Assembly (NCBI GenBank): GCA_013695255.1
Contig: JACDAV010000234.1
Coordinates: 1 to 5,556 of the forward strand
Direction of reading: 5' to 3'
Length of the DNA stretch: 5,556 nucleotides
Origin: Chloroflexota bacterium
Lineage (GTDB): Bacteria; Chloroflexota; Limnocylindria; Limnocylindrales; CSP1-4
Part shown: one piece after another, positions 3,795 through 5,556 of the stretch
Numbering within the stretch: the stretch's first letter is position 1
Layout of the letters: each line of letters begins with the position of its first letter
The notes under the pieces: generated by a model
What the model was told of the DNA's origin: nothing
Seen by the model: the letters and a program-made list of their open reading frames with translations, nothing else
Databases searched by the model: none
Translations under genes and position numbers: made by a program

Positions 3795-4982
3795 ATGGCG
3801 ACCGCGACCCCGCAACGCCGGATCGACACCCTGCAGGCGTCGATGGCGCCGTTCAGCCGGTTCTTCGGGGGCCGGATCTGGGCAAGAATCGGCGATCCCG
3901 GCGTGGCGAACTTCGCGGTCGGGAACCCCCAGTCGATGCCGGACCCGGCCTACGTGGCCAGCCTCCGGCACTGGCTGGAGCCGCAGGACAAGGACTGGTT
4001 CGCCTACAAGCTGAGCGAGCCGAAGAGCCGCGGGGCGGTGGCCAGGTCGCTCACCGCAAGGACCGGCATGGCCTGGGACCCCGAGGACATCGCCATGACG
4101 AACGGCGGCTTTGCGGCGCTGGCCGTGACGCTGCGCGCCATCCTCGACCCCGGCGACGAGGTGATCTTCCTGTCGCCGCCGTGGTTCTTCTACGAGGTGC
4201 TGATCCTCGCCGCCGGCGGCACGACCGTGCGGGTTGCCCTCGAGCCGCCCGCCTTCGATCTCGACGCCGCGGCGATCGAGGCGGCGATCACGCCCCGCAC
4301 GCGGGCCGTGCTGATCAACACGCCGCACAACCCGAGCGGTCGCGTGTATCCGATCGACGCGCTCCGCGCGGTTGGAGCGGTGCTCGGGGCGGCGTCCCGG
4401 CGGGCCGGCCGCACGATCCATCTCGTTTCCGACGAGCCGTACAACCGAATCGTCTTCGACGGGCGCGACTTCCACAGCCCGGCCGAGGTCTACCCTGGCA
4501 CGATCGTCACGTACTCGTACGGCAAGACGCTCCTCACGCCCGGGATGCGGATCGGGTACGTCGCCGTTCCGCCGACGGCCCCCGACCGCGAGGGCCTTCG
4601 GGACGCCATGTTCACCTCACAGATCGCGAGCGGCTACGCCTTCCCGAACGCGTTGCTGCAGCATGCGATCGAGGACCTGGACGCCATGTCGATCGACGTC
4701 GCGGCGCTCGAGCGCCGCCGCGACCGGGTGGTCCGCGAGCTCCGGGCGATGGGCTACGAGACGACCATGCCGGAGGGCACCTTCTACGTGATGGCCCGGG
4801 CACCGATCGACGACGACGAGTCGTTCGCTGCACGGCTCACCGACCACGGCGTCCTGGTGCTGCCGGGATCGGTCGTCGAGTTGCCGGGCTGGTTCCGGAT
4901 CTCGCTCACGGCCTCGGACGAGATGGTCGACGCCGGCTTGCCCGGATTCCGCGCTGCGTTGCAGGCCGCCGGCGCCGGCTGA
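3795..4982 (+). CDS. Class I/II PLP-dependent aminotransferase (395 aa)
   Basis: The protein has the fold-type I aminotransferase hallmarks in the expected order: NFAVGNPQ (39-46) near the N-terminus, TNGGFAAL (102-109) for the cofactor phosphate, SPPWFFY (127-133), NTPHNPSGRV with Asn179, SDEPYNRIVFDG with Asp213 and Tyr216, SYGKTLLTPGMRIGY with the Schiff-base Lys244, and WFRISLTAS with Arg368 for the substrate carboxylate. Its length is normal for the aspartate/aromatic aminotransferase superfamily. It should move an amino group between an amino acid and a 2-oxo acid in the cytosol. Substrate cannot be read from sequence; the Trp/Phe-rich segment at 130-133 does not settle it. The start is fixed by AGGAG 8 nt upstream. 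It lies 26 bp after xthA and converges on the cupredoxin gene. Confidence 0.93.
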   Translation: MATATPQRRIDTLQASMAPFSRFFGGRIWARIGDPGVANFAVGNPQSMPDPAYVASLRHWLEPQDKDWFAYKLSEPKSRGAVARSLTARTGMAWDPEDIAMTNGGFAALAVTLRAILDPGDEVIFLSPPWFFYEVLILAAGGTTVRVALEPPAFDLDAAAIEAAITPRTRAVLINTPHNPSGRVYPIDALRAVGAVLGAASRRAGRTIHLVSDEPYNRIVFDGRDFHSPAEVYPGTIVTYSYGKTLLTPGMRIGYVAVPPTAPDREGLRDAMFTSQIASGYAFPNALLQHAIEDLDAMSIDVAALERRRDRVVRELRAMGYETTMPEGTFYVMARAPIDDDESFAARLTDHGVLVLPGSVVELPGWFRISLTASDEMVDAGLPGFRAALQAAGAG

Positions 4983-5015
4983 GCCCGCAGCGGCCCGGCA
5001 TCGCAGCACCGGTAC

Positions 5016-5037
5016 GGGCGAGCGTCCGGACGCGCCC
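5016..5037. terminator. Possible bidirectional hairpin between convergent genes
   Basis: The 79-bp gap between the aminotransferase stop and the cupredoxin stop contains the perfect 12-bp palindrome GCGTCCGGACGC (5022-5033). It is flanked by partly complementary GGGCG and GCCC. There is no T tract on either strand, so this is a weak terminator candidate, suggested mainly by its position. Confidence 0.25.
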
Positions 5038-5061
5038 GCCGGCCCGGCTCGCGACCCCTCC

Positions 5062-5556
5062 CTAGCGGACGGTAAGGACTCCCGTCATTCGCTCGGCGTG
5101 AGGCGTGCAGAAGAACGTGTACGTGCCGGCCGGCAGACCGGGGATCTCGAAGACGGAGACCGTCGGGCCGTTCGACTTGGGGCTCACGTAGACGCGATCC
5201 TCCACCGCCGGCCCCGTCGCGATGCCGAAGTTGTGGAACTCCGGCGGGTACGGATCCCGGTTGTCGAGCTCGAGGGTGAACGTCTTGCCTGCCGGCGCCT
5301 CGAGGCTCGTGCGGTCCCACCGGACGTTCTCCGCGACGAGGTGAACGAGGACACCGCTCGCCGGAGCCGAGGGCATCGCCGTGACCCGCACCGGAGAACT
5401 CGTCGGTGGCGGCTCCGTCTCCGCAAGCGCGGAGGCGGACGCCGGAGGGCCGGAGGCCGTCGCCGAGGCGGGGGGCGGCGACGCTTGCGCCACCGGCGAG
5501 GCGGCGGGACTTCCCCCACAGGAGACGGCGCCGACCAACGCGGTGGACGTGAGGAC
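5062..5556 (-). CDS. Cupredoxin-domain lipoprotein, N-terminus cut by window edge
   Basis: The last 164 residues are visible; the frame enters from beyond 5556, so the true start is outside. The visible part begins with the end of a hydrophobic signal sequence and a lipobox-like AVSC, whose Cys (codon 5520-5518) would be lipidated. A Pro/Ala/Ser-rich tether of about 50 residues follows, then a cupredoxin domain. Type I copper ligands are visible: His in EFHNFG (codon 5235-5233), then Cys (5109-5107), His (5100-5098) and Met (5088-5086) in FFCTPHAERMTG. This should be a membrane-anchored extracytoplasmic blue copper protein in electron transfer or copper handling. The C-x2-H-x3-M spacing is unusual. 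The gene converges on the aminotransferase; no partner gene is visible. Confidence 0.9.
   Translation of the reverse strand, partial: VLTSTALVGAVSCGGSPAASPVAQASPPPASATASGPPASASALAETEPPPTSSPVRVTAMPSAPASGVLVHLVAENVRWDRTSLEAPAGKTFTLELDNRDPYPPEFHNFGIATGPAVEDRVYVSPKSNGPTVSVFEIPGLPAGTYTFFCTPHAERMTGVLTVR

Noticed and set aside
4968..4979. Perfect 12-bp palindrome GCCGGCGCCGGC at the end of the aminotransferase gene
   Set aside because: It encodes the Ala/Gly-rich C-terminus and is a simple GC tandem; codon bias explains it.
1..5556. Defence system, mobile element, CRISPR array or phage island
   Set aside because: No transposase, integrase, regular spaced repeats, toxin-antitoxin pair or restriction genes were seen, and composition is uniform across the window.

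Overview
This is a very GC-rich bacterial chromosomal window (roughly 70% G+C by eye), densely packed with single-copy genes. I see no mobile element, phage gene, CRISPR array, tRNA or rRNA. The gene content and protein style suggest a high-GC Chloroflexota lineage (for example Limnocylindria/Ellin6529-like). That set includes a Cys-less ArsC-like protein, a C-terminal zinc-ribbon mini-protein, an ACT protein paired with a DUF5612 protein, and a cupredoxin lipoprotein. An actinobacterium cannot be excluded, and the assignment is an inference from pattern memory, not a search.

Layout, left to right. (1) 1-692, minus: a LOG-family (TIGR00730-like) nucleotide phosphoribohydrolase, cut off at its C-terminus by the window edge. 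(2) 723-926, plus: a 67-residue two-helix membrane protein, divergent from LOG. (3) 1492-1298 and 1294-923, minus: a two-gene unit encoding a 64-residue zinc-ribbon protein and then an ArsC/Spx-fold protein that lacks the redox cysteines. (4) 1580-1861 and 1900-2616, plus: a small ACT-domain protein followed by an ACT + DUF5612 protein best known from methanogenic archaea. (5) 2617-2847: a 231-bp gap with inverted repeats. (6) 2848-3768, plus: exodeoxyribonuclease III. (7) 3795-4982, plus: a class I/II PLP aminotransferase. (8) 5556-5062, minus: a cupredoxin-domain lipoprotein, cut off at its N-terminus.

How they may work together. Most neighbours look functionally independent (housekeeping, repair, metabolism). 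Two pairs look coupled. The zinc-ribbon and ArsC-like genes are 3 bp apart, and the second has no Shine-Dalgarno site of its own. The ACT and ACT-DUF5612 genes are 38 bp apart behind one strong ribosome binding site. The second pair is the best candidate for an undescribed function: two ligand-sensing ACT domains beside a conserved, glycine-rich domain of unknown role. The aminotransferase downstream could be related metabolically, but that is conjecture.

Regulation. A TANNNT (-10-like) hexamer lies at a plausible distance upstream of five starts (723, 1492, 1580, 2848 and 3795). At xthA it sits exactly 6 nt before the GTG, the arrangement expected for a leaderless mRNA. No convincing -35 boxes were seen.
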